A stretch of 42,312 bases of DNA from Comamonas composti DSM 21721 (GCF_000429845.1 NZ_AUCQ01000034.1:1-42312), one strand, 5' to 3'; positions 22,099 through 32,298 are shown, numbered from the stretch's first letter. Notes: generated from the sequence alone by a model not told the origin. Program-made: numbers and translations.

Positions 22099-23567
22099 TA
22101 TTTGTTCAAAAAACTGGAGCCACTTCTCTTATTGCTGCTGTCTGGGCCCTGGGCGATGCGCTGCTCGGTCAGCGCATCGATGGCGCTGAGGTCGGCATCG
22201 CTGAGCTGGCCCGTGGCCTGGCGCAGCCTGAGCTGGCCCATGAGCAGGGCGTAGCGCGCGAGCGCGAGATCGCGCCGTGTCTGGTAGAGCTGGCTTTGGG
22301 CGTTGAGCACGTCGATGTTGATGCGCACGCCCACCTGATAGCCGCGCTGGTTGGCTTCCAGTGCGCTCTGGCTGGAGGCCAGGGCGGCTTCCAGCGCCGT
22401 CACCTGGGCCTGACCCGACTGCACGCCGAGAAAGGCCGTGCGCGTGTTCTGCTCCACGCTGCGCCTGGCCTCATCGAGCTGGGCCCGGGCCTTGTCCTCC
22501 AGGGCCAGGGTTTCCTGGATGCGGTTTTGCACTGCAAAGCCTGCAAACAGCGGCAGGTTCATGACCACGCCTACGCTGGCTGCACGGCCCGTATAGGGCA
22601 CAGGCACGGGCGGGGTGATGCTGCCTTCGGGGTAGCGGTTCATGCCGGCGCCGGCCTGCAGGTCCACGGTGGGCTTGTGGCCGGCCTCGGCCTTGCGCGT
22701 CTCCATCCGTGCGATATCCAGTGCCACCTGCGCCTGGTGCAGTTGGGGCTGGTGGGCCAGGGCCAGATCGACCCAGCTTTGCGCATCCGCAGGCGCCAGC
22801 GGCGCGAGCGTGAGCGGCGCGGCCAGCGGGCGCGGCCGAACGCCGGCCGAGCCCACGATCTGCTCCAGCGCCAGGCGCTTGACTTCGAGCTCGTTGCTGG
22901 CTGCGATCTCCTGGGCAAGGCTCAGGTCGAAGCGCGCCTGGGCCTCGCGGGCATCGGTGATGGTGGCCGTGCCGAGTTCGAAGTTGCGCTGGGCCGAGGC
23001 GAGCTGCTCGGCAATGGCCTGCTTTTGCGCGCGGACCACGGCCAGGCTGTCCTGGGCACCGAGCACGTCGAAATAGGCCTGGGCCACGCGCACCAGCAGG
23101 GTCTGCTCGCCGCCTGCGAGCTGGGCTTGGGCTGCATCCAGGCTGCGCTGGCCTTGCTCATAGGCAATCTTGTTGGCAGGGCGGTACAGCGGCTGCTGGG
23201 CGCTCAGCTGGAAATTGCGCAGCGGCTGCGAGGTGGTGCCCGGCGCGATATTGGTTTTCGAATGCTGTTCGCTGACCCCGGCCTGCAGCCCCACGCTGGG
23301 AAGCAGCCCGGCACGCGCCTGCTCGGCCCGGCTGGCGGTGGCGCGCGCATCGGCCTGCTGGGCCTGCCACTGGGCATCGAAGCCCCTGGCCCGCGCCACG
23401 AGCTCGGACAGGGTGTGCGTGACCGGGGTGGGATCGGGTGCGGCCTGAGCCAGACTCAGCAGACTGCCAAGGCCCAGGCAGGCCAGCCAGTGCAGGGCGT
23501 GCGATCCGCGCACATGGGGCAGGGCTGCGGGGACGGCGCTGGGCGGAAAAGACCGGGGCATGGGCAT
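22098..23567 (-). CDS. TolC-family type I secretion / efflux outer-membrane protein
   Basis: The product has 489 residues, starting at ATG 23567 (MPMPRSF); the second ATG at 23561 is a close alternative. A hydrophobic signal segment (LHWLACLGLGSLLSLAQAA) precedes the mature region. The TolC fold is evident from two homologous halves with long amphipathic helices (EQARAGLLPSVGLQAGVSEQ, then ARMETRKAEAGHKPTVDLQA) and the repeated NPxLP-like strand entries. It forms the outer-membrane duct for an export or efflux pump whose inner-membrane parts are not in this window. The end of the protein (SSNKRSGSSFLNK) is adjacent to the IS remnant, so the native C-terminus may have been replaced. A rhodanese gene lies upstream on the same strand. 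Confidence 0.9.
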   Translation of the reverse strand: MPMPRSFPPSAVPAALPHVRGSHALHWLACLGLGSLLSLAQAAPDPTPVTHTLSELVARARGFDAQWQAQQADARATASRAEQARAGLLPSVGLQAGVSEQHSKTNIAPGTTSQPLRNFQLSAQQPLYRPANKIAYEQGQRSLDAAQAQLAGGEQTLLVRVAQAYFDVLGAQDSLAVVRAQKQAIAEQLASAQRNFELGTATITDAREAQARFDLSLAQEIAASNELEVKRLALEQIVGSAGVRPRPLAAPLTLAPLAPADAQSWVDLALAHQPQLHQAQVALDIARMETRKAEAGHKPTVDLQAGAGMNRYPEGSITPPVPVPYTGRAASVGVVMNLPLFAGFAVQNRIQETLALEDKARAQLDEARRSVEQNTRTAFLGVQSGQAQVTALEAALASSQSALEANQRGYQVGVRINIDVLNAQSQLYQTRRDLALARYALLMGQLRLRQATGQLSDADLSAIDALTEQRIAQGPDSSNKRSGSSFLNK

Positions 23568-23689
23568 GGGGGCTTTCGCTTCAAGAGAGGGCAAAACACG
23601 TGGGCTGGGCCGGAGCCGTTCTGGCGCTCATGCGTGGCGCTGTTTTTTCTTGCGCGGCCCATGCCATGGCGGCTGGGCTGGCATGTATC

Positions 23690-24031
23690 TCAATACCGGG
23701 GCACGCGCGGATCACGCTCGCGCGACCAGGCATCGATGCCGCCGGTGATGTTCACCACCTGCTCAAAGCCCTGCTGGAGCAAAAAGGCCGCCACATGCAT
23801 GCTGCGCACGCCGTGGTGGCACAGGCAGGCCACGGGGTGGTCGGGGTCTAGCTCCTGCAGGCGCGAAGCAAGCTCTCCCATGGCAATGCAGCGCAGCTCG
23901 AAGCCCTGGGGCTGGATGCTGGCCAAGCCCTGCTCCCAGGGCTCGCGCACATCCAGCACCATGGGCAGGTCAGGGCCGTTGTGGCGAGCCAGCCAATCTT
24001 CGAGTTGGGCGGGAGGGACTTGCTCGACCAT
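23690..24031 (-). CDS. Single-domain rhodanese-like sulfurtransferase
   Basis: The product has 113 residues, starting at ATG 24031. It is one rhodanese domain: VLDVREPWEQGLASI near the N-terminus, the active-site loop CLCHHGVRSM (catalytic Cys in the C-x-x-G-x-R-S context) and the terminal VVNITGGIDAWS. Small rhodaneses transfer sulfane sulfur in the cytoplasm; the physiological acceptor is unknown here. The gene sits between the Pcm-like gene upstream (52 bp gap) and the tolC-like gene downstream. In Burkholderiales these three are often adjacent, so they may share a transcript. Confidence 0.9.
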   Translation of the reverse strand: MVEQVPPAQLEDWLARHNGPDLPMVLDVREPWEQGLASIQPQGFELRCIAMGELASRLQELDPDHPVACLCHHGVRSMHVAAFLLQQGFEQVVNITGGIDAWSRERDPRVPRY

Positions 24032-24083
24032 GAAAACATCCTTGCTCTAGGCGTGGTGCGGACCTTGAGTGGCCCGCAGGGGG

Positions 24084-24806
24084 TCAGAAGTTGAAGCGCG
24101 AAGGCTCGTCGAAATTCGCCAGGCGAGCGGCGACCAGATCCCAGGGCTGTAGTGTCTGGACTTGCTGGCCGTTCTTGGTCAGCAGCGTGAAGCACATCAC
24201 GGGCAGCTGACCCACGATGGCGCCCAGGCGGCCGCCGTCGGCCAGCTTGTCGATGAGGAACTGGGGAACCTGGGCCACCGAGCCGCTGAGCACGATGGCA
24301 TCGAACTGCTCCGGTGCCACGTCCTGCACCGAGGCCGAATCGGCACCGTCAGCCTGGATCACGCGCACGTTTTCCACGCCTGCACCCAGCAGGTTCTCGC
24401 GTGCCATCTCGGCCAGCTCGGGCTCGATCTCCAGGCTTACGACTTCCTTGGCCATGGCCGCGAGCAGGGCCGCCATATGGCCCGAGCCCGCACCGATCTC
24501 CAGCACCCGGTCCGTGGACTTGAGCTGCAAATCCTGCAACATGCGCGCTTCCACGCGCGGGGCCAGCATGCACCAGCCCTTGTCGACCGCCTCATCCGGC
24601 GTGCCTTGCAGAGGGATCTCCAGATCCATGAAGGCCAGGCTCGCATGCTCGGGCGGCACGAAGTCCTCGCGGCGTACCTGGTCGAGCAATTCCAGCACCT
24701 GTTCGTCAAGCACGTTCCAGGGGCGGATTTGCTGCTCGATCATGTGATAGCGCGCCTGGGCATTGGTGTCGTGCAGATGGGCCGAGCTGTTCAAAGGCAG
24801 GGGCAT
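24084..24806 (-). CDS. Protein-L-isoaspartate O-methyltransferase-like SAM methyltransferase
   Basis: The product has 240 residues, starting at ATG 24806 with a GGAG about 10 nt upstream. It contains the Pcm-type N-terminal pattern (RYHMIEQQIRPWNVLDEQVL, REDFVPPEHASLAF) and the SAM motif I VLEIGAGSGHMAALLAAMA, followed by motif post-I VVSLEIEPELAEMA. The usual repair enzyme binds isoaspartyl peptides. The segment where Pcm normally has its substrate-binding Thr/Ser is replaced here by an IPLQGTPDEAVDKGW region, typical of the Pcm-like subgroup found next to tolC in this lineage. It could therefore be a methyltransferase with another substrate. Confidence 0.85.
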   Translation of the reverse strand: MPLPLNSSAHLHDTNAQARYHMIEQQIRPWNVLDEQVLELLDQVRREDFVPPEHASLAFMDLEIPLQGTPDEAVDKGWCMLAPRVEARMLQDLQLKSTDRVLEIGAGSGHMAALLAAMAKEVVSLEIEPELAEMARENLLGAGVENVRVIQADGADSASVQDVAPEQFDAIVLSGSVAQVPQFLIDKLADGGRLGAIVGQLPVMCFTLLTKNGQQVQTLQPWDLVAARLANFDEPSRFNF

Positions 24807-25033
24807 AAGAGAATCTCCGGGAAAGACGTATCAGGGCAAATCCTGGGATTCTACGAGGCATCGCAGCGCTTGAAGGAACTGCCCGACCATGTAGCCCCTG
24901 TTTTCGCGGTTTGGGTGGCGTCGATCCAGCGTCCGAAATGCCTGCGGCCACCTGCATCGGCAGCATCTGCAGGCTGCTGGAACATGCAGGACGTAGAGGC
25001 AATCTCTGCCATGTCAAGTCCCGATTGGTTATA

Positions 25034-25047
25034 AACACGTTCTTAGA
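25034..25047 (-). repeat. Short motif CTAAGAACGTGTTTA at the 3' end of pyrD
   Basis: The pyrD stop codon TAA (25043-25045 on the minus strand) lies in CTCTAAGAACGTGTTTA. This copies the mnmC 3' end (9811-9824) and the ends of the branched element at 19611-19876. It may be a target site or the remains of a small element. Confidence 0.4.
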
Positions 25048-26095
25048 GTGCTCCCTCAAGCCTGATGGCCTGTGCGGCCTCATGCACCAGCACCGGCCCG
25101 CGGTAGATCAGGCCGCTGTAGATCTGCACTACGTCGGCGCCTGCGCGTATCTTGCTGACCGCATCCGCGCCGCTCATGATGCCGCCCACGCCGATGATGG
25201 GAAAACGGCTGCCCAGGGCCGAGCGCAGTTGGCGTATGACCTGGTTGCTGGCTGCTAGTACGGGGGCTCCCGACAGACCGCCGGTTTCCTCGGCGTGAGG
25301 CAGGCCTTTGACGGCCTCGCGGCTGATCGTGGTGTTGGTGGCGATCACTCCGTCCATGCCGTGACGTTGCAGCGTGGTGGCGATCACACCGACTTGCTCC
25401 TCGTCGAGGTCGGGCGCAATCTTCACGAACACGGGCACGCGCCTGCCGTGCTGGCTGGCGAGCTGTTCGCGGCGCTCTGCAATGGCCGAGAGCAGGCCGT
25501 CCAGTGCCTCATCGCTTTGCAGGGCGCGCAGATTCTTGGTGTTGGGCGAGCTGATGTTGACCGTCACATAGTCGGCATGAGGGTAGACACCATCCAGGGC
25601 CAGCAGGTAGTCGTTATTTGCCTCTTCGATGGGCGTGGCTGCGTTTTTGCCAATGTTCAAACCCAGCAGCATGGACTTGCCCTGAGCCCTGGCTCGGGAG
25701 CGGCGCACATTGGCGATAAAGGCCTCCAGTCCTTCGTTGTTGAAGCCAAGGCGGTTGATCAGCGCATTCTTTTGCGGAATGCGGAACATGCGTGGCTTGG
25801 GGTTGCCGCTCTGGGGGCGCGGCGTCACGGTGCCCACTTCGACGAAGCCGAAACCCATGGCGGCCAGCGCGTCGATGCAGCGTGCATTCTTGTCCAGGCC
25901 CGCAGCCATGCCCACGCGGTTGGGGAATTTGAGGCCGGCGAGCTCCACGGGGTCGTTGACCAGGGGCTGGGACCAGGCGCATTGCAGCGGCGTGTTCTGC
26001 CCCTTGGCGAGCATGTTCATGGTCAGCTCGTGGGCGGATTCGGGGTCCATGCCGAAAAGAAAAGGACGGGTGAGGGCGTAGGGGATCAAGGACAT
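25043..26095 (-). CDS. pyrD: Dihydroorotate dehydrogenase (quinone), class 2
   Basis: The product has 350 residues, starting at ATG 26095 ([14 protein letters not shown]). It has the class 2 N-terminal amphipathic extension with [11 protein letters not shown], which docks on the inner membrane, then the FMN barrel with motifs [38 protein letters not shown], the catalytic-Ser segment [13 protein letters not shown], and the phosphate-binding [11 protein letters not shown]. The enzyme oxidises dihydroorotate to orotate for pyrimidine synthesis, passing electrons to quinone. It is divergent from rpiA with only 35 bp between start codons, so the promoters must overlap coding DNA or each other. The in-frame extension up to 26140 has no start with family support. 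Confidence 0.96.
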   Translation of the reverse strand: MSLIPYALTRPFLFGMDPESAHELTMNMLAKGQNTPLQCAWSQPLVNDPVELAGLKFPNRVGMAAGLDKNARCIDALAAMGFGFVEVGTVTPRPQSGNPKPRMFRIPQKNALINRLGFNNEGLEAFIANVRRSRARAQGKSMLLGLNIGKNAATPIEEANNDYLLALDGVYPHADYVTVNISSPNTKNLRALQSDEALDGLLSAIAERREQLASQHGRRVPVFVKIAPDLDEEQVGVIATTLQRHGMDGVIATNTTISREAVKGLPHAEETGGLSGAPVLAASNQVIRQLRSALGSRFPIIGVGGIMSGADAVSKIRAGADVVQIYSGLIYRGPVLVHEAAQAIRLEGAL

Positions 26096-26130
26096 GGGGA
26101 TAATTGCAGCAATTGCCTGGATTCTCTCCC

Positions 26131-26832
26131 ATGACGACACCCACTGCCTCCATTGCCTCCTATTCCCAAGATGAACTCAAAGCCCTGGTCGGCCAGGCCG
26201 CCCTGGCCTATGTGAAACCCGGAGAAATCGTGGGTGTGGGCACGGGCTCCACGGTCAACAAGTTCATAGAAGCCCTGGATGGCATCAAAAGCAGTATTGC
26301 GGGCGCGGTATCGAGCTCCGAGGCCAGCACCGAGCGCCTCAAGGCCCTGGGCATTCGCGTCTTCGATGCCAATGAGGTTTCCAGCCTGTCTGTCTATATC
26401 GACGGTGCCGACGAGATCGACGGCCAGGGCTTCATGGTCAAGGGCGGTGGCGCGGCGCTCACGCGCGAGAAGATCGTGGCCGCCCTGGCGCGGCGCTTTG
26501 TCTGCATTGCCGATGCGTCCAAGCTCGTGGACAAGCTGGGGCGCTTTCCTCTGCCCGTGGAAGTCATTCCCATGGCCGTAGGCCAGATTGCACGCCGTTT
26601 CGAGGCCATGGGCGCCAAGGCCACTTTGCGCCTCAAGGACGGCGCAGCCCTGGTCACCGACAACGGCCAGCATATCCTGGACGTGCAAGGCCTGGAGATT
26701 GCCGAGCCCTTGGCTTTCGAGTCCGAAGTCAACCAATGGCCTGGCGTGGTCACCGTAGGTGTGTTCGCCCATCAAAAGGCTTCGGTCTGCCTGCTGGGCA
26801 CGCCCGAAGGCGTGAAGACGCTGGAGTATTGA
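26131..26832 (+). CDS. rpiA: Ribose-5-phosphate isomerase A
   Basis: The product has 233 residues, starting at ATG 26131. Family motifs are complete: [16 protein letters not shown] (phosphate loop), [39 protein letters not shown] (containing the catalytic Asp/Lys region, quoted here in parts: [21 protein letters not shown]) and [17 protein letters not shown]. It interconverts ribose 5-phosphate and ribulose 5-phosphate in the pentose phosphate pathway. The upstream in-frame ATG-less extension to 26104 lies inside the pyrD promoter gap and is not expected to be translated. A small stem-loop follows the stop. Confidence 0.96.
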   Translation: MTTPTASIASYSQDELKALVGQAALAYVKPGEIVGVGTGSTVNKFIEALDGIKSSIAGAVSSSEASTERLKALGIRVFDANEVSSLSVYIDGADEIDGQGFMVKGGGAALTREKIVAALARRFVCIADASKLVDKLGRFPLPVEVIPMAVGQIARRFEAMGAKATLRLKDGAALVTDNGQHILDVQGLEIAEPLAFESEVNQWPGVVTVGVFAHQKASVCLLGTPEGVKTLEY

Positions 26833-26840
26833 AGACCCCG

Positions 26841-26860
26841 AGAGCTGCTGGCAGCTCTTT
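26841..26860 (+). terminator. Possible terminator hairpin after rpiA
   Basis: AGAGCTGC-tg-GCAGCTCT is a perfect eight-base-pair stem 8 bp after the rpiA stop, followed only by TTT. The T-run is short, so termination is uncertain. Confidence 0.5.
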
Positions 26861-27143
26861 CATCGTGAAATGGGGGGAGGCGTCGAGGTCGGGCACCACG
26901 ACCTGCTCTGAGATTGCTATCTCCTGCTTGAGTTTTCTGGCCTGGTAAACCTGAATAAAACCCGGCTTCTCTCGCTGTTTGATCCTGCATCAGCGGGCGA
27001 TGCGGACATGCCCGGCAAGCTTCTGTTCAAGCCTCAGACGATAGCTTTTTTGCTTGCCTTGTTGTCGCTGACCGTGATCGTGCTGCTGGCTCTGGGCGCC
27101 CCTGAGCATGCTTTTTTGAGGCGCGGTGCGTGCACCAGCACTC
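26861..27143. other. Spacer between rpiA and the DUF4124-glutaredoxin gene, no gene supported
   Basis: The 3' ends of convergent genes flank this spacer. An ATG at 27008 opens a frame with a hydrophobic start (IAFLLALLSLTVIVLLALG), but the frame runs on through the opposite-strand gene with Cys/Arg-rich sequence. It has no Shine-Dalgarno sequence and is not called. A poly-T stretch near 27047 and another near 27113 are the only other marks. Confidence 0.5.
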
Positions 27144-27815
27144 TCAGAAAATCAGCCCGGCCGGGTTGTCCTTGCTGGACCCTGGCTTGCTGGCCGCTGG
27201 CGGGGCAGTGTTGGCCGGGGCAGCGGGTGCCACAGGTGCACTCTTGGGCACTGACCTGGTCTCGGGTTGGGTCAAAGGCGTGGCGGATGGCGCGCGGTAC
27301 CGGGGCGGTAGCTGGGAGCTGGCGGGGTAGCCGGCAGCGTCCAGATACTGGGTCCATTCCTGGGCGCCAAAGCCTCGCAGGTGCTGGCTGCCCAGGGTTG
27401 CAAAGGGCAGGCTGGTGTCGCCGCTGATCTTTTGCAGCGCGGCCTGGTCGGCGGCGGTCAGTATCAGGCGCTCGTTGAAAGGAATGCCCCGGTTCCTGAG
27501 CAGTTGGCGTGCTTGATCGCAGGGGCTGCAGTCGCTGCCCGTGTAGAGCGTCATCGGGTAGCGGCCGACCACCTGGCGCAGGGCATAGGGCAGGTCGTTG
27601 GCCGCACTGCCCGGGCTGGACGGCTGGGCTACCGGAGCGGAGGCGCTGTCCTGCCTCTCCGGACGGTCGGAAAAAGTCACGCGCCCATCGGGGCCTACGT
27701 GGCGGTAAACCGTTTGCGCGTTTGCGCTGGGCAGGGCTGGGACTGCGAGGATCAGGGCGGCCAGCAGGCCGGCGGGCAGTTTCAAGGCTGCGTTTGTCAT
27801 GCGTTTGCTCGGCAT
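27144..27815 (-). CDS. DUF4124 protein fused to a glutaredoxin-like domain
   Basis: The product has 223 residues. The start is ATG 27815, 6 bp after the prlC stop; ATG 27800 is an alternative that still leaves the signal peptide. A Sec signal (LPAGLLAALILAVPALPSANA) precedes DUF4124 (TVYRHVGPDGRVTFSDRPE). A glutaredoxin-like domain follows with the redox motif C-S-P-C in YTGSDCSPCDQARQLL, then a fold resembling Grx strands (GIPFNERLIL, LPFATLGSQHLRGF). A Pro/Ala-rich tail ends it. It should be a periplasmic thiol-redox protein of unknown partner. The close spacing to prlC suggests co-transcription. Confidence 0.85.
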   Translation of the reverse strand: MPSKRMTNAALKLPAGLLAALILAVPALPSANAQTVYRHVGPDGRVTFSDRPERQDSASAPVAQPSSPGSAANDLPYALRQVVGRYPMTLYTGSDCSPCDQARQLLRNRGIPFNERLILTAADQAALQKISGDTSLPFATLGSQHLRGFGAQEWTQYLDAAGYPASSQLPPRYRAPSATPLTQPETRSVPKSAPVAPAAPANTAPPAASKPGSSKDNPAGLIF

Positions 27816-27821
27816 GTGGGC

Positions 27822-29870
27822 TCAGGCCTGGGCCATGCCTTGATGGCGTAGCAGGGCATCGAGCTGGGGCTCGCGGCCACGGAAGGCTTTGAAGGATTCC
27901 ATGGCCGGGCGGCTGCCGCCGGCTTCCAGGATGGCCTGGCGGTATTTGCGTCCGGTCTCGGGGTTGGGCGAACCATCGGCCAGGGCGCTTTCCTCGAAGG
28001 CCGCATAGGCATCGGCGCTGAGCACCTCGGCCCATTTGTAGCTGTAGTAGCCGGCCGCATAGCCGCCCGCAAAGATGTGGCTGAAGGTATGGGCCATGCG
28101 GTTGTAGGCCGTGGCCGGCAGCACGGCGACTTCGGCGCGCACCTGGGTCAGCAGCTGCATGAAGTCGGCCTCGGGCTGGTGCTCGGTGTGCAGCAGCATG
28201 TCGAACAGCGCGAACTCGATCTGGCGCAGGGTCTGCATGCCGGACTGGAAGTTCTTGGCCGCAATCATCTTGTCGTAGAGCGCGCGTGGCAAGGGCTGAC
28301 CCGTGTCCACATGGGCCGTCATGTGCTTGAGCACGTCCCATTCCCAGCAGAAGTTTTCCATGAACTGGCTGGGCAGCTCCACCGCATCCCACTCCACGCC
28401 CGAGATGCCCGAGACATCGCGCTCGTTGACCTGGGTGAGCATGTGATGCAGGCCGTGGCCTGTTTCATGGAACAGCGTGATCACGTCGTCATGCGTGAGC
28501 AGCGGCGGCTTGCCATCCACGCCGGCCGCAAAGTTGCAGACCAGGTGGGCCACAGGGGTTTGCAGTTGCTGGGTGTCGGGGCGCAGCCAGCGTGTGCGCA
28601 CATCGTCCATCCAGGCGCCGCCACGCTTGCCCTTGCGAGCCGAGGGGTCCAGATAGAACTGGCCTACGAGCTCGCTGCCTTGGGGGCCTGTGCGCTCTAT
28701 GCGGTAGAACTCCACGCCCGGGTTCCAGGCCGCTGCCTCGTCGCGGCGGATGCTGACCTCGAACAAGGTCTCGACGATCTTGAACAGGCCTGCCAGCACT
28801 TTGGGAGCGGGAAAGTATTGCTTGAGCTCCTGCTCGCTGAAGGAGTAGCGCGCCTCCTTGAGCTTCTCGCCGATGAAGGCCCAGTCCCAGGGCTGGGGGT
28901 CGGTGATGCCCAGATCCTGTTTGGCGAAGGTGCGCAGATCGGCCACGTCTTTTTCGGCATGGGGGCGGGCACGACGTGCGAGATCGTGCAGAAAGTCAAT
29001 GACCTGCTTGGGCGAGTCGGCCATCTTGGGCACCAGCGAGACTTCGCCGAAATTCGCATAGCCCAGCAGTTGCGCTTCTTCGAGGCGCAGGGCCAGGATT
29101 TCCTTCATCACGGCGGTGTTGTCAAAGCGCTGGGCATCGCCCTGGGCCTGGTCGGAGGCGCGTGTCACATAGGCGCGATAAAGCGTCTCGCGCAGCGCAC
29201 TGCTCTTGGCGAACTGCATCACGGGCAGGTAGCAGGGCATCTTGAGCGTGAGCTTGAAACCGGGCTTGCCATCGGCTTCGGCGGCTGCGCGGGCAGCCTG
29301 TTGCACGTCATCGGGAACGCCGTCGAGCTCGTCCGCCGTGGCGTAGTAGGCAAAGGCGTCGGTGGCGTCCAGCGCGTTCTCGCTGAATTTCTGCGCGAGC
29401 TCGGCCGCGCGCGCCTGGATTTGCGCAAAGCGCTCCTTGGCCTGGCCCTGCAACTCGGCGCCCGAAAGCACGAAGCCGCGCATGGCGTGATCCCAGGCCG
29501 CGCGCTGCTCCTTGTTGAGGCTGGCAGGATCGATGGCCTTGTATTTCGCGTACAGGCGCTCGTCGGCGCCCAGGCTGGTCCAGAACTCGGTGACCTTGGG
29601 CAGCGCCTCGTTGTAGGCTGCGCGCAGCTCGGGCGTGTCGGCCACGCTGTTGAGATGGTTGACGGCCGACCAGGCCGTTCCCAGCTTTTCCGTGGCCACG
29701 TCCAGCACGGCGGATATGGCCTTCCATTCGGCTGGAAAGTCCGCTGCCGTCACGGTCTCCAGCGCCTGGCTGGCACGCGCGAGCAGGGTGTCTACGGCGG
29801 GGCCTACATCCGCAGGGGTGATGCGGTCGAACAAGGGCAGGTCGGAGGGGGCAAGCAGGGAATTGGTCAT
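27822..29870 (-). CDS. prlC: Oligopeptidase A (M3 family zinc metallopeptidase)
   Basis: The product has 682 residues, starting at ATG 29870 (MTNSLLAPSDLPLFDRI); another ATG at 29879 adds three residues. The thermolysin-like zinc motif is HETGH in LFHETGHGLHHMLT, with the downstream Glu ligand in the SGVEWDAVELPSQFMENF segment, both hallmarks of M3 peptidases. The C-terminal segment FAGGYAAGYYSYKWAEVLSA is also typical. It degrades short peptides in the cytoplasm, including those released from signal peptides. Length matches the family (about 680). A DUF4124-glutaredoxin gene follows 6 bp after its stop on the same strand. Confidence 0.95.
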   Translation of the reverse strand: MTNSLLAPSDLPLFDRITPADVGPAVDTLLARASQALETVTAADFPAEWKAISAVLDVATEKLGTAWSAVNHLNSVADTPELRAAYNEALPKVTEFWTSLGADERLYAKYKAIDPASLNKEQRAAWDHAMRGFVLSGAELQGQAKERFAQIQARAAELAQKFSENALDATDAFAYYATADELDGVPDDVQQAARAAAEADGKPGFKLTLKMPCYLPVMQFAKSSALRETLYRAYVTRASDQAQGDAQRFDNTAVMKEILALRLEEAQLLGYANFGEVSLVPKMADSPKQVIDFLHDLARRARPHAEKDVADLRTFAKQDLGITDPQPWDWAFIGEKLKEARYSFSEQELKQYFPAPKVLAGLFKIVETLFEVSIRRDEAAAWNPGVEFYRIERTGPQGSELVGQFYLDPSARKGKRGGAWMDDVRTRWLRPDTQQLQTPVAHLVCNFAAGVDGKPPLLTHDDVITLFHETGHGLHHMLTQVNERDVSGISGVEWDAVELPSQFMENFCWEWDVLKHMTAHVDTGQPLPRALYDKMIAAKNFQSGMQTLRQIEFALFDMLLHTEHQPEADFMQLLTQVRAEVAVLPATAYNRMAHTFSHIFAGGYAAGYYSYKWAEVLSADAYAAFEESALADGSPNPETGRKYRQAILEAGGSRPAMESFKAFRGREPQLDALLRHQGMAQA

Positions 29871-29910
29871 GGCCTGCATTTTGCGCCAACTGGGGATGTT
29901 TCAAGGCGTA

Positions 29911-29939
29911 TGGGCAGCTATCGTGCAGATAGCTGTCAG
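29911..29939. repeat. Small AGCTAT palindrome between adk and prlC
   Basis: CAGCTATC-gtgca-GATAGCTG forms an eight-base-pair hairpin with a five-base loop. The arm resembles the ATAGCTG arms of the palindromic repeats at 12844 and 31024, so it may be a shortened relative. It could also serve as a transcription stop for adk. Confidence 0.45.
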
Positions 29940-30027
29940 GCTTGCTCCAGCCTGGGGCGCAGGCCTGACCGGGGGTGAGCCCCGTCCCCGGCAGCCCTGC
30001 AAGCCGAGGTCCGGGGTATGGCTCCTG

Positions 30028-31014
<987 letters not shown>

Positions 31015-31023
31015 TCAAAAACA

Positions 31024-31100
31024 ATAGCTGGTAGCGCTTGATGGTAAAGAGACTTGCGCAGAAACTCCGTGAATTTGAAGAGGGACCTGCGCTTGCAGCT
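31024..31100. repeat. Imperfect palindromic intergenic repeat, copy B
   Basis: Left arm ATAGCTGGTAGCGC (31024-31037) pairs with GCGCTTGCAGCT (31089-31100), with two mismatches in the AGCTG..AGCGC core. T-rich and A-rich runs sit outside both arms. It closely resembles copy A at 12844-12923 and lies just past the kdsB stop codon. Confidence 0.6.
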
Positions 31101-31118
31101 CATTTTTTTGATAGCAAA

Positions 31119-31892
31119 TCAGGCAAACAGCGCTCGCACGCGTTGCAGGTCTTCGGGCGTGTCGACGCCTGCGCCCGGAGCCTGGCCGCTTATGTGCACA
31201 GCGATTGCATAGCCGTGCCACAGCGCGCGCAATTGCTCCAGGGCTTCCATGACCTCGGTGGGCGCGGGTGCTAGCGTTGGAAATTCACGCAGAAACCCGG
31301 CCTTGTAGCTGTAGATGCCTATGTGGCGCAGGGGTGCAAAGCCCGCATGGCCGGCGGCCTGGGCCGCGCCCTGCCACCAGGCCTGATCCAGGTGGTCGCG
31401 CGCCAAGGGGATGGGCGCGCGGCTGAAGTAGCTGGCCAGGCCCTTGGCATTGCAGACCACCTTGACCACGTTGGGGTTCTGGTAGTCGGCCAGGCTCGCA
31501 ATCGCATGCGCGGCCGTGCCCATGCTGGCCTCGGGGCGCTGGACGAGCAAATTGGCCACGGCGTCGATGAGGGTGGGGTCGATCAAGGGCTCGTCGCCCT
31601 GGACGTTGACGACGATGTCCTCGCCGCTCAGGCTCAGTTGCTCGCAGGCCTCGGCCAGGCGGTCGCTGCCGTTGGCGTGATCGCTGCGCGTGAGAATGGC
31701 CTGCACGCCATGCTGCTCGCAGGCAGCGAGGATGCGCGCATCATCGGCGGCCACCACGCAGCGCTGAGCCTTGCTTTGGCTGGCGCGCTGGGCCACGCGC
31801 ACCACCATGGGCAGGCCGGCAATATCGGCCAATGGCTTGCCCGGCAGGCGGCTTGATGCCATGCGGGCGGGAATCAGAACCGTGAACGGCAT
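31119..31892 (-). CDS. kdsB: 3-deoxy-manno-octulosonate cytidylyltransferase
   Basis: The product has 257 residues, starting at ATG 31892 ([20 protein letters not shown]). It has the nucleotidyltransferase N-terminus [15 protein letters not shown], the [15 protein letters not shown] segment, the metal-binding [12 protein letters not shown] and [14 protein letters not shown]. It makes CMP-Kdo from CTP and Kdo, the activated sugar for LPS inner core. It is downstream of ycaR and lpxK, a common grouping for lipid A and core assembly. The longer upstream frame (to 31973) has no support. Confidence 0.96.
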   Translation of the reverse strand: MPFTVLIPARMASSRLPGKPLADIAGLPMVVRVAQRASQSKAQRCVVAADDARILAACEQHGVQAILTRSDHANGSDRLAEACEQLSLSGEDIVVNVQGDEPLIDPTLIDAVANLLVQRPEASMGTAAHAIASLADYQNPNVVKVVCNAKGLASYFSRAPIPLARDHLDQAWWQGAAQAAGHAGFAPLRHIGIYSYKAGFLREFPTLAPAPTEVMEALEQLRALWHGYAIAVHISGQAPGAGVDTPEDLQRVRALFA

Positions 31893-32049
31893 GAAAGAAA
31901 TCCTTGGTTTGAGCAGGTCGTGCTGGTTCGTGATTGGAGACCGCGCCTGGCCTATGGCTCTTGCGCAGTCCATGCCGCTTCAAACTTGCGCAGCTGAAAC
32001 AGGAGGCAGGGCTCAAGGGCCGCCCCGCAGCGAGGCTGTTGTCTCTCCT

Positions 32050-32238
32050 TCAGGAGGAGCCTTCAATTTCCTCGTCTTCCAATGCGCGGGCTTCGTTTTC
32101 CAGCAGTACAGGAATGCCGTCACGCACGGGGTAGGCCAGGCGCGCGCTGCGCGAAACCAGCTCCTGACGCTCGCGGTCATAGCGCAGCGGCCCCTTGGTG
32201 ATGGGGCAGACCAGCAGTTCTAAAAGTTTGGCGTCCAT
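32050..32238 (-). CDS. ycaR: Trm112/UPF0434 family small protein (YcaR)
   Basis: The product has 62 residues, starting at ATG 32238 ([12 protein letters not shown]). It has the family pattern [35 protein letters not shown] and an acidic C-terminus. Of the four Cys seen in zinc-binding Trm112 relatives, only one remains, so zinc binding is unlikely. The protein is small and conserved between lpxK and kdsB in many proteobacteria; its function is not established. Confidence 0.93.
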   Translation of the reverse strand: MDAKLLELLVCPITKGPLRYDRERQELVSRSARLAYPVRDGIPVLLENEARALEDEEIEGSS

Positions 32239-32298
32239 GGTGAGTTCAGGGTTTGGGTGGATGAAAAGCCGGCCGGCAGCCTGCACGGCCCGCAGCTC

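Noticed and set aside
22086..24050. Plus-strand open frame of 654 codons opposite the TolC homologue and rhodanese genes
   Set aside because: Its composition is that of a complement of a GC-rich gene, with no recognisable domain.
27008..27427. Possible small membrane protein starting MPGKLLFKPQTIAFLL
   Set aside because: Only the first about 30 residues look like a membrane helix; the frame continues in low-quality sequence over the opposite gene and has no Shine-Dalgarno sequence.
28077..29978. Plus-strand open frame of 633 codons opposite prlC
   Set aside because: Antisense shadow of a well-supported M3 peptidase gene; no motif or ribosome site.
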